64,000 nucleotides of DNA from Massariosphaeria phaeospora (GCA_011032825.1 JAADJZ010000005.1:129001-193000); one strand, 5' to 3'; positions 1 to 10,739 are shown, counted from the stretch's first letter. Numbers and translations are program-made. Notes: a model not told the origin generated them from the letters alone.

Positions 1-454
1 AGTGTAGAGAGGAGAAGAGGAGGTAGAGCGTAAGAGGAGGGGCTTATATACCCTCAAAGAGCGTATGACGCGGCGGCGGCGGCGGAGGAGTGCACAGTGA
101 TGGACACAGGTGGTAATGCTGCCCATCACCACACCATCACCATCACCATCACCAGAAAACAAACACCCCGCGGAACAGAAACATAACTAGGAGAAGAGGG
201 AGTGCGGAGTGAGAGGAGGGGGCTTATATAGATGGATGGAGAGAGTGAGATGTGGCGGTGGAGAAATCCATGTCATGGTGATGATGGAGAACATCACAAC
301 CAAGTACTGATAAACTGGAAAAAAGTAAAACGAACTGAATCATCGATAGGAATTGCGCATTGACGTTAACGTTAAGAAAACCCAGGTATGCCAAACCCCA
401 CCCAAACTATATACAACCCCGAAGCGAATCAATCCCACTCTTCCACCTCCCCCA
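1..454. other. Non-coding flank with duplicated TATA-containing segment
   Basis: No convincing gene. The segment holds two related purine-rich stretches (about 10-50 and 189-230), each ending in GGCTTATATA, and a short (CATCAC)n tract at about 123-155. It lies 3' of the pirin gene. Confidence 0.5.
119..155. repeat. CATCAC-type microsatellite
   Basis: Imperfect tandem CATCAC/CACCAT hexamers are directly visible, about six units long. Confidence 0.7.
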
Positions 455-1579
455 CTAACGCACCATGCTCTTCCCAATCTCGCTCTCCCAATTATGCGCC
501 CGCTCAAACCCATTCGAATGCGTCTGATAATCGCGCATGGCCTGCATAACCTCATCGCGACTCGTCACCACAAACGGCCCATACTGCACAATCGGCTGGT
601 CGAGCGGCATACCCGCGACAAGTATAAACCGCGCCTCGCGCTCAGCCGTCGGCTCAACCGACGCCTCGATGCTGTCGCCCGCGGCGTCAAACACAACGTT
701 GTGGTACTGGTCGACGGGCCGCGAGACGCCGTCGGACGAGAACACCGTGGTGCCGTTGAGCGTGTACGCGAAGGCGTTCCAGCCCTGCGGCAGCGCCTGC
801 GTGACGCGGCCGCCGGGCTGCACGGTGAAGTCCAGCAGCCACACGGGCGTGTAGGCCAGCTCCTTGAGCGACTCGGTGCCGAACGCCAGCCCGCTGATGA
901 CCTTGACGCGCACTTTGCCGGCGTCGGCGGTCGCCTCGGGGATCTCGGCTGCGCGCAGATCGCGGTAGCGCGGCTCGCACGACTTGAGCTCTGCGGGCAG
1001 GTCGACCCACAGCTGCATGCCGACGTTGGGCGCGCCGTCGGCGTTCTGCTGCGGCATCTCGGCGTGCACGATGCCGCGGCCGGCTGTCATGAACTGCAGG
1101 TCGCCGGCCGCGATGGTGCCTTTGTTGCCGGCGAAGTCTTCGTGGTCGACGGCGCCCGAGAGCAGGTATGTGATGGTTTCCTGGCCGCGGTGCGGGTGGT
1201 CCGGGAACCCGGCGCCCGGCGGGATGGCGAAGTGGTCGAGCATGAGGAAGGGCGAGAAGTTGCGCAGCTGCGGCGTGCCGACGGACCGCCGCACTTTGGC
1301 GCCGGCGCCCTCGGACTGCTCGATGGCGAGGAACGACTTGGCGATCTTGCGCGGGGCCGTCGTCGTCAGGCTCTCGCGGGGCGGGATGACGGGCAGGCCG
1401 CGGAAGGTGCTCTGGGGCCCCGTCGCCGACATGGTGCGCGACGAGGGTTTGAAGAGGGCGATGGTGGCGGGCTTGATCTGGCGGGTCAGCTGCGAGAGGC
1501 GCGACAGCATGTACTCGTTGTTGTAGCCGGCGAGGGCGAGGGCGGCGAGGGCGATGAGGATGGAGGAGAGCGTCTTCAT
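455..1579 (-). CDS. Pirin family protein (bicupin)
   Basis: A single open frame of 374 codons without introns. It reads as a pirin: the N-terminal cupin has the HPHRGQETITYLL block and the following GRGIVHAE-P block, which together carry the His/His/His/Glu metal ligands of pirins. A second cupin lies in the C-terminal half. Pirins are iron-binding cupins implicated in transcriptional co-regulation and, in some members, quercetin 2,3-dioxygenase activity; which applies here cannot be told. The first 18 residues are hydrophobic, and about 30 more residues precede a second Met (MSATG, near residue 50) that would give a usual pirin N terminus. The long form may therefore be organelle- or membrane-targeted, or the start may be internal. 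The ATG at 1579 is the first in frame. Strongly GC-biased codon use, unlike the kinase island to the right. Confidence 0.9.
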   Translation of the reverse strand: MKTLSSILIALAALALAGYNNEYMLSRLSQLTRQIKPATIALFKPSSRTMSATGPQSTFRGLPVIPPRESLTTTAPRKIAKSFLAIEQSEGAGAKVRRSVGTPQLRNFSPFLMLDHFAIPPGAGFPDHPHRGQETITYLLSGAVDHEDFAGNKGTIAAGDLQFMTAGRGIVHAEMPQQNADGAPNVGMQLWVDLPAELKSCEPRYRDLRAAEIPEATADAGKVRVKVISGLAFGTESLKELAYTPVWLLDFTVQPGGRVTQALPQGWNAFAYTLNGTTVFSSDGVSRPVDQYHNVVFDAAGDSIEASVEPTAEREARFILVAGMPLDQPIVQYGPFVVTSRDEVMQAMRDYQTHSNGFERAHNWESEIGKSMVR

Positions 1580-2404
1580 GGATCGGGGGCGGGCTACTTA
1601 TACCGGTGCCGCGGGTGGTGGAGTCGAGAAGGTTCGAGGGCAGCGAGAGGGCGAGTCGAGCAGCACACGGCCATGGCGAGCGGTGGGCGACAATAAGAAT
1701 GGGTAAGGTGTTAGCAAGCGGCGGCGAGGTCTCTAGTTGCTGGCTTGGCGGGGAATCTGCTTTGACGAGCCTGACCAAGCGGTCGGCGGGCTGGGTGGAA
1801 CGTTGCAATGTTGGGGCCGCTCATCCGCCAGCTTTCCTGTCCCAGCCAGCGGAACTGCAGCGCCGGCAGTTGCAGTTGCTTCGGATCGGCGGGGCGCCAA
1901 GCCCGGCACTTGGTCAGCCCTCGCTCTCACGAACCACGAACCCCGGCTTGACAAGCAGCAGCGGGAAGGGATTGGTGAGCAGTGTGGATTCTCAGCGAGA
2001 CACATTGAAACTGCGTGCACGGTGAGGTAGCTATGTATCAGCAAATCTCGAGCTCCCAACTCTCTTAACGAAAGGAAATGACGTGCACCATGGCGGGGTC
2101 ACGCCCGGTGAAGGTGTCCGAATAGGTAATCAGAGTGACTCCGAGGGCGCAAACTCACGAATACTTTCTCCCGAGCAACAATCCTCTTACTATTGGTATG
2201 AATTCTCACGAGAGACAATCGAACGGTTACCGTGGAACATAAAGGTGCCTGACGTCAAGAGGCCCTGACGTAAGCGCCTCCATCTGGCGAGACCCTCTTC
2301 CAGCCCAAGACTAGAGGCTCAACTCAACCCCGCCAGTTCGCTCCCACATGCGCGTCGGCCACCTGCGTAAATAAACATCTCTCTATCTGCACACACAACA
2401 CAAC
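1580..2404. other. Intergenic region between divergent pirin and F-box genes
   Basis: About 825 bases between two divergently transcribed genes. Open frames here are short and mutually overlapping, with no recognisable domain. It presumably holds the two promoters; a CT/AC-rich leader runs up to the F-box start. Confidence 0.45.
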
Positions 2405-3454
2405 ATGCACCGTCCCTCGACGCCCACCATGCCGCCCCAACCACCTCCCCAACCCGCCTTCTCCTCCCTCCCCCTAGAGCTCTTCCTCAACGTCCTCGAC
2501 CAACTCGTCGGCACCCCGACCAGCCAGCGCCCCATCGCCCTCCCCCCCACCCACTCCACCACCCGCACCCTCCGCGCCCTCACCCTCGTCTCCCGCGACA
2601 TCTACCCAATCGCATCGCGCTACCTCTACACCCACAGCCTCTACCTCGACACCTGTCAGCGCTACACGCTCTTCCGCCGCACGCTCGCCCTCCCCCTCGG
2701 CAACCAGCACCCGCTCGCACTCCCCTACAACACGCCCACGCGCAACGAGCCGCTCTTCGCCGCCGCCGACCTCCCGCGACACATCACGGCGCTGTTCGTC
2801 TCGCCGCAGAAGCTGCTGGCCGCCGGCGCCGCGCCCATGGTGCGCCTGCCGCAGGTGATCGACCTGTGCGCGCGCGTCGGGTCCTCGCTGCGGCGGCTCG
2901 CGCTCGACCTGCAGCCCGTGTACTCGTCGTACTCGGAAGCCCGCGCCTTCAAGCCGCACGTCGCCGACAACCAGATCTTCCTCGGGATGCCGCGGCTGGA
3001 GGAGCTGGTGTGCTCGTACGACACCATGGACTATTTTGTGCTGCCGCCGCCGCGGCTGAAGCGGTTGGCGGTTACGAGCCAGGGGCTTAATGCCGTGCAG
3101 CAGCGGTTCTGCTTCGCAGTTGCGTCGCTGGAGGTGTTGGTTTTTATTCAGGGGGTGGATATGGAAGCTGCGCATATTGATATGCTGTTTGAGGCGTACC
3201 ATGGGAGACATTTGGATGTGGTGATGGTGGAGCTGGAGGCGAATCATCGGTGTCCGGTGGGGATGAGGGAGTGGACGGATGAAGATAGAGTCACGGTGTG
3301 GGAGGCCGATGTGGGATATCGTAGTGACGAGGACGATTTGCTGCTGTGTGATAATTGGATTTGGGCGAATGGTGTTGCGGGCACGCTGTGGGGGTGTGAG
3401 AAGAGGCGGAAGGGGGCAAGCCGGGAGAGTCAAATGCAGTTGGATGAGGTATGA
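2405..3454 (+). CDS. F-box-like protein
   Basis: A single-exon frame of 349 aa. After a Pro-rich start, residues about 18-75 read as a fungal F-box (FSSLPLELFLNVLDQL, then TLVSRDIYPIASRYLY). The rest is the divergent leucine-rich region usual in this group (LPRHITALFVSP, then GSSLRRLALDL). F-box proteins link substrates to SCF ubiquitin ligases through Skp1, but the target is unknown. Start at 2405; Met at 2429 is an alternative. Wobble positions are almost all C in the first half and become G/T-rich towards the 3' end, a visible change of codon use within one gene. It is convergent with kinase K1. Confidence 0.7.
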   Translation: MHRPSTPTMPPQPPPQPAFSSLPLELFLNVLDQLVGTPTSQRPIALPPTHSTTRTLRALTLVSRDIYPIASRYLYTHSLYLDTCQRYTLFRRTLALPLGNQHPLALPYNTPTRNEPLFAAADLPRHITALFVSPQKLLAAGAAPMVRLPQVIDLCARVGSSLRRLALDLQPVYSSYSEARAFKPHVADNQIFLGMPRLEELVCSYDTMDYFVLPPPRLKRLAVTSQGLNAVQQRFCFAVASLEVLVFIQGVDMEAAHIDMLFEAYHGRHLDVVMVELEANHRCPVGMREWTDEDRVTVWEADVGYRSDEDDLLLCDNWIWANGVAGTLWGCEKRRKGASRESQMQLDEV

Positions 3455-3626
3455 TTGCTGTTACACTACTGTGAGGTGTGTCTTTTTTGAGGTTTGGATA
3501 TGTCTGTTCAGTTGTATACTCTTTTTAACTATCTTTACTTCAATTGTATATGCCCGGTCTTATTCTCAACACCAATATCTCAAGGTTTCAACCGTCCTCT
3601 TCCATTTCCGCTCTACCCCGCCTCTC

Positions 3627-5039
3627 TCACTCATTCCCCGTCTCCTCTTCTCCCCCCTTCTCCCCCACCAACCCCTCCAGCTCCGCCAAAACCGCCCCAA
3701 ACTCCCTCCTAAGATGCTGCTGGCTCAGCCCAATCCGCATCCACAAGAACACCTTCCTCAACAACACATACACTCGTCCACACGCATACCCTACAAACTC
3801 GTCCCCGACCCCTTCCTCAAACACGCGCCTCAACACCCTCCCCTCCTCCGTCTCCGGCGCCCGCAGCCCTTGCTCCTCATCCACCTCATCCGCATTGTCG
3901 TCCGTCCACAGCCAAACCGGCATCCGACACGCCGCCCACCCCGGCGCAAACAGCGCGTCGTCCCAGTCGAGAACGCCGCTTATGACCACGGTGTCGGGCG
4001 ACGGGGTAACGATGAGTATGTTGCGGGGAAAGAGGTCCAGGTGCGTGAAGTGGAAGGTCGAGGGCGAGGGGAGGAGGCCCCGGGCGTGCAGGGCGGAAGC
4101 GAGGGCCGCGAGACGTGGCCACGGGGTGGTGAGCCGGTGGCAGGAAGTGCGCTCGTAGACGTCCCAGCGCGTGCAGGTTTGCTGGATGAACTCGAGTGTT
4201 GTCTGTGGGGTGGCGGGGAGAGACGAAGGTATTTGCCGAAGAGGGTCGATGTGCGTGTCGTCGGGGGGGATTCTCAGGGTAAGAAATTCCACCGTATCGA
4301 CCGAGGTGCCCTTGCCCTGCGCGGCGCCCAGCACGCAGCACGATGTATGCGTCAAGCCATACAGGTTCCGACTAAGCTCCGCGAGCTGCTTCGCCAGACA
4401 CTTTTTCTGCGCGAAATTCAGCGCCGGCCACGCGCCGTCGAGGCGCTGGCCCGGCAGCCGGGGCTGCAGCATGTAGCGCATGCCGAGCGCGTTTTCGACG
4501 CTGTCGGAGCTCGCAACGACGCGGGGAATGGGGACGGAGAGCTGCGTGCCTACGAACGCGAGTGTTGCGGCGGCGCTGGCGATGGAGTCGTTCCAGCGGG
4601 GGATGCGGAGGATGTATTGCGTGATGTCTGGCGGCGATGCTGGCGGCGACGGCGTGCAGCCGAGCAGCCGCCGGAACCAGGGCAGCGTCCAGCGGCGCGG
4701 TGCCTTTGGCGGAGATGTGATGCTGAGGCCGACGATGCGGTTGTAGCCTCCGCCTTGCATGCGCTCGACGTGTATGGCGCTGGACAGCGTGCCGGGGACG
4801 AGTTGCGCGGCTAGTTGGTCGACTTTGGGCTGGAATGTTGGCCAGGGCTCTTGGTCGTACTGCGTTGTCGAGTCGGTGGATGCAGAGGTGCAGGACTGGG
4901 CGTCCGAGTCGTCGGAGGCGGCACCGGAGTCGAGCCGCTGTTCGGGCGCGGGTGGCGGGAATGCGTGCGAGGTTTCTGCGCGGTGGTTGTTTTGGTGATC
5001 GAGTTCGGGCGGCTTTGGATCTGGCGCGATCGGGGACAT
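3627..5039 (-). CDS. APH-like kinase K1 (phosphotransferase family)
   Basis: 470 aa, single exon, first ATG used. Order of features: acidic/Ser-rich leader; family signature QYDQEPWPTFQPKV; glycine loop VERMQGGGYNRIVG; YILRIPRW (nucleotide-binding strand); long alpha-helical insert; catalytic loop HLDLFPRN at about residue 331; metal loop VLDWDDALFAPGW at about 355; C-terminal helices. All expected APH catalytic residues are present, so an active small-molecule or protein kinase is plausible; the substrate is unknown. It is the most GC-rich and most divergent copy of the eight, and probably the oldest. It stands head-to-head with small protein S1 (285 bases between starts). Family identity is from motifs; function is inference. 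Confidence 0.8.
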   Translation of the reverse strand: MSPIAPDPKPPELDHQNNHRAETSHAFPPPAPEQRLDSGAASDDSDAQSCTSASTDSTTQYDQEPWPTFQPKVDQLAAQLVPGTLSSAIHVERMQGGGYNRIVGLSITSPPKAPRRWTLPWFRRLLGCTPSPPASPPDITQYILRIPRWNDSIASAAATLAFVGTQLSVPIPRVVASSDSVENALGMRYMLQPRLPGQRLDGAWPALNFAQKKCLAKQLAELSRNLYGLTHTSCCVLGAAQGKGTSVDTVEFLTLRIPPDDTHIDPLRQIPSSLPATPQTTLEFIQQTCTRWDVYERTSCHRLTTPWPRLAALASALHARGLLPSPSTFHFTHLDLFPRNILIVTPSPDTVVISGVLDWDDALFAPGWAACRMPVWLWTDDNADEVDEEQGLRAPETEEGRVLRRVFEEGVGDEFVGYACGRVYVLLRKVFLWMRIGLSQQHLRREFGAVLAELEGLVGEKGGEEETGNE

Positions 5040-5324
5040 TGTGGTAATGTGGGTGGGGGTTGAACTTGTTGGGTCGAGGGCGCGAGTGGGGAAAAGTTTG
5101 GGCGGGAAATGGCGCGTGCTAAAAGCAAACGGAAGTCGCGAGTCGCGAGTTGCGATGACGTAATTGTTAATTGCGCGAAAATCTCACCCCGCTATGGGCA
5201 AACTTCAAAGATACCATTCACTCCCCCCACACTACCCTCATCTCCTCCCTTCCTTTCCCCCAACTATTGCATTCTCTCTCTCTCTCTCTTCTCTCTTTTT
5301 TACACTCACAGCCAAACACCTACT
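5040..5324. promoter_or_regulatory. Shared intergenic region K1/S1 with CT tract
   Basis: 285 bases between the divergent starts of K1 and S1. A pyrimidine tract with about seven CT repeats (5272-5300) precedes the S1 ATG, as is common in fungal core promoters. Probably bidirectional (inference). Confidence 0.4.
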
Positions 5325-5546
5325 ATGGGCAAAACCAAACACACTTCCTCCAACCACCACTGCCCCAAAAAGAGCAAGGGCAACTGCAACATCCAGAAAG
5401 TGCCTGAGGGCGGCAAGGGCAAGATGTGCTTCAAACACCAGATCTACTGCGTGCGCCACGATAACAAGCACTTGCTTACGGAGCCGTGCGATGCGTGTGA
5501 GGAGGAGGCGGAGAGGGGGCAGGGTGAGGAAGAGGTGGGGGGTTAG
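5325..5546 (+). CDS. Small HHC/CxxH zinc-binding-like protein S1
   Basis: 73 aa. It starts MGKTKHTSSNHHCPKK and carries the ligand series HHC, then C-F-K-H, C-V-R-H and C-D-A-C, ending in a Glu-rich tail. The same series (HHC - C-x-K-H - x3-C - C-x2-C - charged tail) occurs in S3 and S4 and partly in S2 in this window, so the frame is almost certainly real. I place the start at 5325 because the upstream in-frame codons from 5109 run through the CT-rich leader and resemble nothing in the relatives. Eight or more Cys/His suggest one or two zinc sites. No known family is recognised. Divergent from kinase K1. Confidence 0.65.
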   Translation: MGKTKHTSSNHHCPKKSKGNCNIQKVPEGGKGKMCFKHQIYCVRHDNKHLLTEPCDACEEEAERGQGEEEVGG

Positions 5547-6498
5547 AGCGGGGGGAGGCAAGGAGGTGCGGCGCGGGTTCTGGATAGGAGGCTTTTGGTG
5601 GAGGTTTCACTCGATCGTTGCGCGTAAATGTATTGCGGATACCAGGTATGAGATGGACGTCAATTAGATTAGTAAGAGGCGTGTTGTGTATTTGGATGGT
5701 TGATGGCTATCTCGGTACTTTGGTTAGATTACAAGAAAGTTGTTGGCTAGATAGCGAATTAAGGGGGGATACTTACCTCCAGGAAATTTACCTGTTGACA
5801 TGCGTGACTATTCTAAGGAGCTGCCATGATGCTCTCCACATCTTCACATCTAGATGACTGATGTTCTTCGATAATGGACCCAAGGATGCTGAGAAAATGC
5901 GAAAGTAGCAGAACCTATCCAAAACTTGGTTTGCTAAGTGCTTACATACGTATTCCGAAAAACATCTTTCTGATATTTGCGACTGTGGATAGAGTACTAT
6001 AAAGGCTAACTATAAGGTCTACTTGTAAATGGAACAGACAGGAGGATAGTACACCTATCTCAAGGCCTTGGGGTAGATAGGCACACGTAACTAAGTTCGT
6101 AACCAACGCAAAACAAATAACTACACTTCTTTCTTTATAAGATAATAAAGGGCTAGAGCATTTTACAGGCTCTTGTTTACCCTGTCTGCCTAACTGTAGC
6201 TTACTGCTCGTTGGTAGGTATGGCCGCATCTTGTGAGCGGATACGTGGTTGTGCACCCGAGCCCCGCACTACCTAGTGGAACCTCCAACCCTCCACCTTA
6301 CACTATCTATTGAGATCTTACCTCCGTTCGGGAGAGATAAGGCAATATAGTGCGCCAATTTTGCCGAGGGCCATTCTGATGAGCGACCATAATACTGGCA
6401 TACCGAGTCAGAGCGACTGACGCCGTGCATCCTTCATTGTTTCACTTCACTAGTCTTCGCCCTCCAACAACCACCCTCATTCGCCATCACCGCTTCTC
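5547..6498. other. AT-rich intergenic region
   Basis: About 950 bases of low-GC DNA with frequent stops in all frames and no recognisable domain. It marks the left edge of the lower-GC part of the island. Confidence 0.5.
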
Positions 6499-8264
6499 AT
6501 GGCGCTGTTAGATAAACTCCCCGACGAGATCCTGTCCCGCATAATCCAAAGCGTCGAAAAGAGATTGGACCTCGCTAATGTTCGCCTGGTTAACCGGCAT
6601 CTGGAAAGCATCGCTGTCGAAGTGCTTTTTTCGACTGCAACCCTGTATGCTCACTGGAGTACTGAGTATAGCGCGCCTACATGGCCCGTTAGCTACAATT
6701 CTCAAGTGTTCAAAAACTTCTTGGAGCACGAGGTCTTGAAGCGGTACGTGAAGGCAGTCACGATTTATACCTGCGAAACACACTGCGTGAGTGATATAAG
6801 GCAAACGAAAATGATGTAGAATATGTCTAATCGGTGCATTCAGAATCACCAGCCAGTTGATGCCTGGGATGCGGTAAAAACGGCTCCGCGACACCATGCA
6901 AATTGGGAAGAACTATACAAGCGAATTACCGAGTTCCCGAACTTACGTGACGTTTCATTATGCTTTGACCGTCACAGCCACGACGATCTCGCGTCCGGAT
7001 ATGGACTAAATTACCAGAAATCCTTGCATACATCCGGATTCCGCCAGCGATGTTTTAAGACTTTGATCGCTCGTTTCGACAAACGAATTACCAAGCTGGC
7101 GATTCGGCACTTTGAAGGAGGCCCAAAAAGTACAGAGAGCGCGCTCAAAAACCCAGAGCTTCTGACAGGAGTCCTGGAGAACCTTACCTCGTTACGCTTG
7201 AACATCATCCATGAGGAAATTCAGTCATTTGATGGCGACAATCGTAATCTGAAAGTATGACAGAAAATACACGATTTGATAATCGAACAGTTAGCTAACG
7301 ATGATTAGGATGCAGACCCTCATGGATTCTGGGGGCGATTTCCAGCCACGTTCTTAACACCTTGCCAACAGAACCTGAAACACCTGGCGCTCTACTCTGA
7401 TCTTGCAGTTGGGTGGTACCCTAAACTGGATCTTCGGAACATCCACTTTCCAAATCTGCAAACCCTTGCCTTAGGCCATTTTATATTCTCACATGGATGG
7501 CAATTCGACTGGATCATGCTCCACGGCTCAACTCTTGAAGCACTGTACTTTGATCACTGCGCAATTTTGTATCAAATTGGTTCCACAATACCGGGAGGCT
7601 GGCTAGATGCTGAGGGATACCCAGTCATCCCACCGGTTGACTATTTCATCCACATTCCCAGCTCCGCACACCCCAACCTGGAGAATGACAAGAGTCTCTC
7701 GGAAACAACGACATTCAAATCCTACGACACTCAATGGCATAGCGTGTTTGACCGCTTCACTGACGCGCTGCCCAGATTACACGACTTCCGATTCGGAAGT
7801 TCCCTCGAGTGGGACTCCAGCATCAAGAGCAGACTCGGAGACTCTATCGGCATGGCAGTCATGCCTTGGGAAGCGGAATCTAAGATCGAAAACGAGCTCT
7901 TCCAGCAGAGATATGTCCAATATAACGACTGGGGTGATTACTATGACACGGAGTGGTGGATGGCTGGTTGGGATGAGGCGATGATGGCACAAGCGCAACC
8001 GCCACCAGACTGCTTAGAGCAGGACAAGACTGCCCTACAAGCCCTGTTGATCACATTGGGGTGTTCTACTAGACTCGCCGAGCCAAGTCCGTTGACCGTC
8101 CGTAGGAGGACTGGTAAGATCCATTCTCGTATATGAGGATTCGAGCACTAGCGAGACAATTGCAGGAAGCTCTCGCACCCATACTCGAACTTGAATCAAG
8201 GTGTCCGCAATTCCGATTCATGCTCTGTGGTATATGGAAGCCTGGAGACCGGCAGCATCTATAG
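6499..8264 (+). CDS. F-box protein, 3-4 exons
   Basis: Exon 1 6499-6786 (MALLDKLPDEILSRII..., F-box at residues 3-50). Intron 6787-6843 (GTGAGT...TTCAG). Exon 2 6844-7254. Intron 7255-7308 (GTATGA, branch GCTAACG, acceptor TTAG). Exon 3 from 7309. The exon 3 frame stops at 8136, giving 508 aa, but a further frame that reads as a good C terminus (IRALARQLQ ... KPGDRQHL) runs to 8264. It could be joined by an intron of about 77 nt (8061-8137, weak GTGTTC donor). The body is an LRR-like F-box C-terminal region with acidic and Trp-rich stretches. SCF substrate adaptor is the family role; the target is unknown. Convergent with kinase remnant K2. Confidence 0.7.
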
Positions 8265-8815
8265 CTAGGTGAAGGTACAAGGCACAAAACGCCAGTGCAT
8301 AATCGAAACCCTCAAATACCGTTCACTAATGGTCAAGTCTATCCACGAGACCTTGCGTTCTGGGTATGTCTCCCTCCCCTTCGCGATCAGAAGCTCTCCC
8401 TCCTCCTTTCCTTCGTCGCCGTCGATTCCATTCTTAAGCAGCATGAAGAGATTCCGAGCAATCACGTACTCAGGCTGCAACGCATAGTGCAACCAAAATG
8501 GAGTAGCGGCTCCCTGGAATTTTATCTCAACCGCTTTTTGATGGGATCGTTTGGAACCTCGGTCAATGCGGATGCCCACGACGCGGTTGTATCTACCGCC
8601 TTTTATATGCTCAATCTGGCATGTCTGCGGCACGCCGGTCTCTGAAGATATTCGGGCAGAGAGCAAGCACGTCGTCGTTAGAAACTGAGAAAGGTTTTGC
8701 ATGTCTTACTGCCTGGACGCGCAGGGCCTCGTGTTCTCGTTGGCGTCGCTCGGATCCGGGAGGCTGTTTTGTTGTTGGTTGACAGTCTAGGGACGCATCA
8801 TCTTAGCAACGCCAT
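8265..8815 (-). pseudogene. APH-like kinase remnant K2
   Basis: A broken copy of the kinase family. On the minus strand the N-terminal block (HAKPFSVSNDDVLALCPNIF, about 8725-8660) is in one frame, and the glycine loop IEHIKGGRYNRVVGI (about 8615-8570) is in another, so there is a frameshift between them. The reading then jumps straight to the C-terminal block TPFWL ... PEYVIARNLFMLLKNGIDG. The whole central catalytic region, including HxDxxxxN and DWD (roughly 270 residues in the paralogues), is absent. It cannot be an active kinase. The 5' edge is approximate. Confidence 0.75.
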
Positions 8816-9245
8816 CTGTAGGTTGAAGCTTAATTTCCGGGCCTCGCGCTTCTTGCTGCCGAAAGTAAGCATTTTTGCTGCATTGCATGCTTTGTGGGCG
8901 GCGTGTGGTGGAGCGTCGGCGGCGGGTGGAGCGGATTCATACCGAAGGTAAACAGTAGTGAGTCATCGGATTTCTGAACGCCTCGGTGGGGAGTTGATCT
9001 TGTTTGAGATGCTTTCACGGAAGTACTCGAGTACTGCCCCACTTTGCCGGCAGTCGGCGACGATTGGACTACTGACATACCACTTTCACTTGCAAACTTT
9101 AGATCAGTGTCATTGTTATTGTGCATTTATTTGCTGACTGTCAAAAGGAATGCAATCAGTCTCGCCAAGCACATCCTATGAAGCCGCTGTTGGGGAAAGT
9201 TCGTCAAGCATTGATGACCCCTCGCTATCCACCGCCCCGGAGCTT
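8816..9245. other. Intergenic region between kinase remnants
   Basis: About 430 bases between K2 and the 3' end of K3. Only short ORFs; nothing recognised. Confidence 0.4.
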
Positions 9246-10739
9246 TCACTGGCCGTCAGAGTCCTCAGCGTCAGTGCTCACATCCTCCAACTCTTCATCG
9301 GAGTCTACATCTACATCAAGGGCCTTGTCGTAATGCATCTTCTGCCACGTGGCAACAATATCATCGGCGTCGTCTGAGTCGTTGTTGGAGCGTATGCCAT
9401 CTCGGAGAATAGCGAACATCCGGCGCGCGATAATGTACTCCGGCGTGAAGGCATACTTTATCCACTCTGCGCTAGCCAAATCTTCAAAAAGCTGCTTGAG
9501 CTGTTGCTTTCCTGGATCAGAGGGTGCCTCGGTCGCCCGGGTCTCGTCCCACTCATAGTCCTCGTCTGCGATCCACAACCAAAATGGGGAGCCGTAGGCA
9601 ACGAATTTGGGACAGAAGTGCGCGAAGTCGGCATCCCAGTCCAGGAGACCCGTAATCTTCACGGTAGCGTCATCAATCACGTCGACGAGAATGTTCCTTG
9701 GTCGAAGATCTAGATGGCAGCAATGAAAGCGATCTGTATCCGGTATGAAGCCCAGCCCGTGAAGAGCATGAGCGATCTTCTTGAATTTGGACCACAAAGG
9801 CATAGCAAATTCCCAGTTCGTCTGTTCGAACTCTTTCCAGCGGTTGCATTGCTCCAGCAAGAACTCAAGTGTCGTCTCAGGTGAAGCCGACCATGTTTCC
9901 GGTTTGATGAATTTTGCGATCCGGGGAGGGTTTCGGTACCCTACCCTGAATTTGTCGATTGAAACTGTGGAAGCGGACGACTCCCCGTACTCAATGTTCG
10001 GCGAGCTGATAACCCCAGCCGCTGTGCTCGTAACATCTCGGATGTCTGTCAAGATACCCACGAGAAGTCGCACAACACACTGCTTTTGAGCCGGTTTGAG
10101 TGTTTCGAAGATGTCCCCAAAATTCTGACCAGGTAGCCGTTGTTGAATTTGGTAGGGTGCACCCAGCAAGTTCTCCGCCGTGATGTCAGCTGCAAAAACT
10201 GCGGGCAAGGCGTGGCTCAAATGAGTCAGAGCAAAACGGATAGTTGCGAGATTATATGCTATGCCGTAGTCATGTTGTCGTTTTCGGGGCACTCGGAGTA
10301 CCTAGGCTGCCACATTTTCTTTGGTTGCACCTCGCAGGATTTGTGCAAGGAATGTGCGGGCCCATAACCACGACCACTTCTTTGGCCGCGGAGATCGTAT
10401 CGTGATGCCTATGATACGGTTGTAACTCCCACCCTTTATGCGCTCTATGCTGAATGTTTTCGGGCCAAACTTGGTCAGACATAGCCCGCTCACCTTTCCC
10501 TGGAAAGTTTCGAAAGGCTCTTGCGAGTAGAGCAACGTAGAGGTTTTCGAAGCCGCGGATTGGGTTTTGGTCTCGGATTCCACGACGGTATGTGCGCCTT
10601 GCGATGTGTCTATGCTCTCTCCTTTCGGCTTTGCATCGCTAGACTGGCAAAGGAGAGGGATGTTCTCTGCCTCGGGCGTGGAAGACTGGGACATGCCTGT
10701 AGTGGCTGTGACGAGGATTGTTGTGGAGTGGCTGGGCAT
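9246..10739 (-). pseudogene. APH-like kinase K3 with one in-frame TAG
   Basis: 498 codons from the ATG at 10739, interrupted only by TAG at 10302-10304 (codon 146). Upstream: LLYSQEPFETFQGKV, then IERIKGGSYNRIIGI. Immediately downstream in the same frame: VLRVPRKR, then the central region, HLDLRPRN (about residue 341), LLDWDADFAHF and an acidic Asp/Ser tail. The stop occupies the place of the aromatic residue of the (Y/F)-x-x-R-I-P-R motif seen in all paralogues. I looked for an intron removing it: no GT donor upstream lies in the phase needed for an acceptor at this TAG, so splicing does not rescue it simply. It is either a recent pseudogene, a read-through codon or a base error. Everything else looks functional. 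Confidence 0.75.

Noticed and set aside
687..1808. Long open frames overlapping the pirin gene in other frames
   Set aside because: Arg/Pro/His-rich shadows of GC-rich codons; only the 455-1579 frame carries cupin motifs.
3279..4814. 511-codon plus-strand frame opposite K1
   Set aside because: Low-complexity Arg/Pro/Gln composition and no domain; K1 on the minus strand has all kinase motifs.
10302..10410. Intron explanation for the K3 stop
   Set aside because: No GT upstream lies in the phase needed with an acceptor at this TAG, the donor candidates are poor, and the region aligns with coding sequence of paralogues.
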